From positions 15,946,887 through 16,010,886 of the forward strand of contig NC_064034.1 in NCBI RefSeq assembly GCF_932526225.1: a stretch of DNA of 64,000 nucleotides. Direction: 5' to 3'. The notes beneath the pieces were generated by a model. The model was not told the origin of the DNA. It worked only from the letters and a program-made list of their open reading frames with translations, and did no database searches. This document shows, one piece after another, positions 61,413 through 64,000 of this stretch (the stretch's first letter is position 1; each line of letters opens with the position of its first letter). The DNA is from Nematostella vectensis (taxonomy: Eukaryota > Cnidaria > Anthozoa > Actiniaria > Edwardsiidae). The position numbers and the translations under genes were made by a program.

Positions 61413-62469
61413 GTTTAACTTTTTTTATTTTCGTTTTCTTTATTTCTTTCGTGGTGAAATTTCAAGATTTTTTTCTGATATCATATTAAAACTCTTTCCC
61501 TATTCTTCGTCTTAGGATAATAAAATATCAAAAACAAGCTACAGGAATTTGATGCTAGGGGCACTTTAACTTATTAAGCATAAATAAGCAAAATAATAGT
61601 AGCCTAAATCCATATATTATAGATGCAAGTATGACACATCTACAGTATAACTCTAAGAATCATTTTTGGTTTTATATGTAAGGCGATAAAATAAAAATAA
61701 AAAGAGCCAATATTTTACTCACTCGCTGCATAAATATTAATAAAATATTGCTGCTGCACTCATCAGTAACATAACCTAATAGTGTCTTTATAACTCTTAT
61801 AATCTCTGCGCCGCCATGTATAATGGGATATCTGCGACTATAGCAATGTACATCACTTTAAAAATCAATAATAAAAAAAATAAAAACAAGCATGCAAATG
61901 ACCCAAATGATTGGTAAAAGAATTAATCGAAATAAAATGTTCTCTGCATGCCTTCATTGGGTTTTGAAAACCGAGGTGTTTTTGTTTGGGAGAATTCGAA
62001 AGTAGACCAGTGGAGCACAAAACCGCAGACTGCAGTCTACTCCTATACAAAAGACAAAAAAACTTCACAACATCGAGCACGAATGGCATCATTCCAGTGC
62101 ACAATACAGTTTAAAAAACTGAAAAACTGGCTTCAAATTCCAAGCAATATTTACTTCATCGTTTGGTTGTTTTACTATTTGGACTTATTTTGCTATTTTC
62201 TATCTACCGGGGAGGCATTTTTCTCCCGAAGAATGATATTTTTTAGTGTTTAAAGGGGAAAGTGCCTCAGAATTCACAGGGTTGTTGACCGGTGATGCCC
62301 GAATTCTCCTTACACGATTTTATGCGGCGTCATCACATAACCTTTATCATGTAATGAAAGTGACCAATCCCACCAATCAGAGCGCCTGTACTATCTCAAT
62401 TATTTTATAAAGATATATGCACAAGTAAGTATACAGTAGATGTAAGTATTGATAGCACTGAAGAATTAT

Positions 62470-62635
62470 AAACCAATGATGCCAATCGATCAATTAGCAA
62501 CCAATCAATTACAATCGATCACAGGTCACAGATTTTCCTGCTATTGATTGACCATTGATTTCCGATATCAATCGATTAATTGCCATCGATTAATATCGAA
62601 AGTTATCGATTACTATTACTATCAATCATCGGATT
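62470..62635. repeat. ATCGATT/ATTGATT cluster
   Basis: About a dozen ATCGAT, ATTGATT or AATCAAT words in 165 bp. It may be decayed simple repeat or a cluster of ONECUT/CUT-type sites (ATCGAT core). It shows no coding potential. Confidence 0.5.
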
Positions 62636-64000
62636 CAAGTTATCAGCTTTTATAGGGTTATTGGCATTCGTTTACGCTATATTTTTATAGTCCCGGATTT
62701 GGTCAAAGTGTTAAAGGAACCTTTCGTAAAATAAACCTTTTAGTAAGTTACATTCTCACATTTTATACAATGTTGAACTGACCATAACTTCAATAACTTA
62801 ACAATATATAAAAAACTTACAAAGTTTATGTCCTAGAATGACCAAAGTTTAAATACTTATCTAACACTAACATGACATAATTCGATGTACATACCTTCGC
62901 TTGAAGTACAAAAGAGCTTTAACACTAGAAAAATAACTGTATTGAAGTATTTTGTCAATTCGTGGCCATTTTGAATTGGGGTCGAGGCTTGGTTCGGCAA
63001 GGGGAACGGGAAACAATTTGCCACGGGCGGAGAGGGAAGTGCGCCCACGATATATTTTTCGGGACAGTGGATGGTTAATTGAGAGAAATGCATGTATATG
63101 TGAATGTCAAGGTAATTAAACAATGAATTAGTACTATATTGAAATGTATGTTTTTAGAATCTAATTAATAAATCATTCTTCAATTTCGTAAATCGAGTTG
63201 ATAAGGTCGGAAGCCTCGGACAGAGCGGTCGGGGGAGAGAAATAAGTAATGGGGGGTTATTGTGTAGAAAGTGTAAGAGTGTTAAGGACGGCATTACTAA
63301 AAAGAGGAACCGCCGGAACCGGCGGAACCAGTATATTTCGCTTAGTTATAGGAGTAGGGATGTCATACTAGGATCAGCATTTATTTTTTTTTTCTAAAAA
63401 AACATTCCGTTGTGAAATGCTAAGACAACATCACTAAGCGCAGATGTGCTACGTTATTTGACGCACTTAGAAATTGTTAAATAGGATAATACGTTTGTTG
63501 TATGATATAACAAATAAACAAAGTTGTAAAATACTTCGTTCTTTGTATTTTTCTTTGTCTGCAAAGGTACACATGATGCCCTCTGCACGCTATAACTACG
63601 GACGCTTGCAGTATTACAGTATAATATTTTGTGTTAACAAGACGCGCTTCTAAACAAGGGTTTTCTGTTACTAATCCGGATACTAGAAACTTTCAACGGA
63701 AATGGGATACAAATTGCATATGAATGAATGTCAAGTATGCGTGAAATAACGTAGCGCACTTGCTATTACTAAAGTTATTTTGGCAAGTCACAACGGAATG
63801 TTTAATCGCCTCGCCTTGCGTTTTGTGCATGGTAAGTTACAGTACGCCGAGTGGTCTAAAGCTATTAAGCTAATTAAATTATCAATCGCCGCTATTATCG
63901 CCTTTACCTACTGACAGAACCTATTACTGATCAACATCGGTAGTGGCAATATAAAGGAAAGTATTAAAAAGACAAACCACCAGTCACGTTTGGACAGAGA

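Larger units (their letters stand above)
60920..64000. other. Gene-poor right end of the window
   Basis: Apart from the tRNA-like relic and the ATCGATT cluster I see no gene. Open frames at 61948-62253 (plus) and 62857-63123 (minus) lack domains and conserved context. A short GGAACCGCCGGAACCGGCGG palindrome lies at 63306. Confidence 0.4.

Overview
The window is animal nuclear DNA: split genes with GT-AG introns, AT-rich intergenic sequence, many minisatellites and many miniature inverted-repeat elements. Gene content suggests a cnidarian, most likely an anthozoan of the sea-anemone type. It combines a STELLO/DUF288-like glycosyltransferase, a NIT-domain guanylate cyclase, secreted PAN plus fibrinogen-like proteins, and conserved animal housekeeping genes. 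The species assignment is inference. All gene models were built by hand from splice sites, reading-phase continuity and remembered family motifs; no search was run.

Layout. (1) 113-2944, plus: 3' part of RIMOC1 (C5orf51), with a TTAA-flanked MITE in an intron. (2) 3902-5749, plus: a small secreted PAN-EGF protein. (3) 7693-12158, plus: a related secreted PAN, Cys-rich, fibrinogen-like protein; a dead copy of its Cys-rich exon lies between the two genes. (4) 16171-16887, minus: an intronless ankyrin-repeat protein. (5) 19519-32179, minus: a complete 17-exon receptor tyrosine kinase of 1367 residues. Its order is signal peptide, IgGFc-binding-type domain, acidic DxDxDG loops, two HYR-like modules, Ig, SEA, FN3, TM, tyrosine kinase, and a short tail with a YxxM motif. 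(6) 34455-37947, minus: complete PSMD6/Rpn7 (389 aa). (7) 39540-47748, minus: a NIT-domain receptor guanylate cyclase that looks like a recent pseudogene, with two in-frame TGA codons in the cyclase domain, missing exons and a frame clash. (8) 51736-55534, minus: a complete STELLO-like glycosyltransferase (470 aa). (9) 55.6-64 kb: no gene recognised; repeats and foldback elements.

The genes do not form one pathway. Two are secreted adhesion-type proteins, two are membrane receptors (one apparently dead), one is a predicted Golgi-type glycosyltransferase, and two are housekeeping genes (proteasome lid; Rab7/mitophagy). The most interesting item is the receptor tyrosine kinase: its ectodomain joins an IgGFc-binding-type module to an FGFR-like kinase, and an 83-bp triplication has copied the splice acceptor of its transmembrane exon. 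Use of an extra copy would truncate the protein within the membrane segment.

Repeats fill much of the rest. There are minisatellites with 14, 17, 19, 42 (two unrelated), 76 and about 145 bp units, and a long AAGGTG-like tract. At least eight foldback or TIR elements can be delimited, one of them by direct comparison with an empty site in a neighbouring tandem copy.
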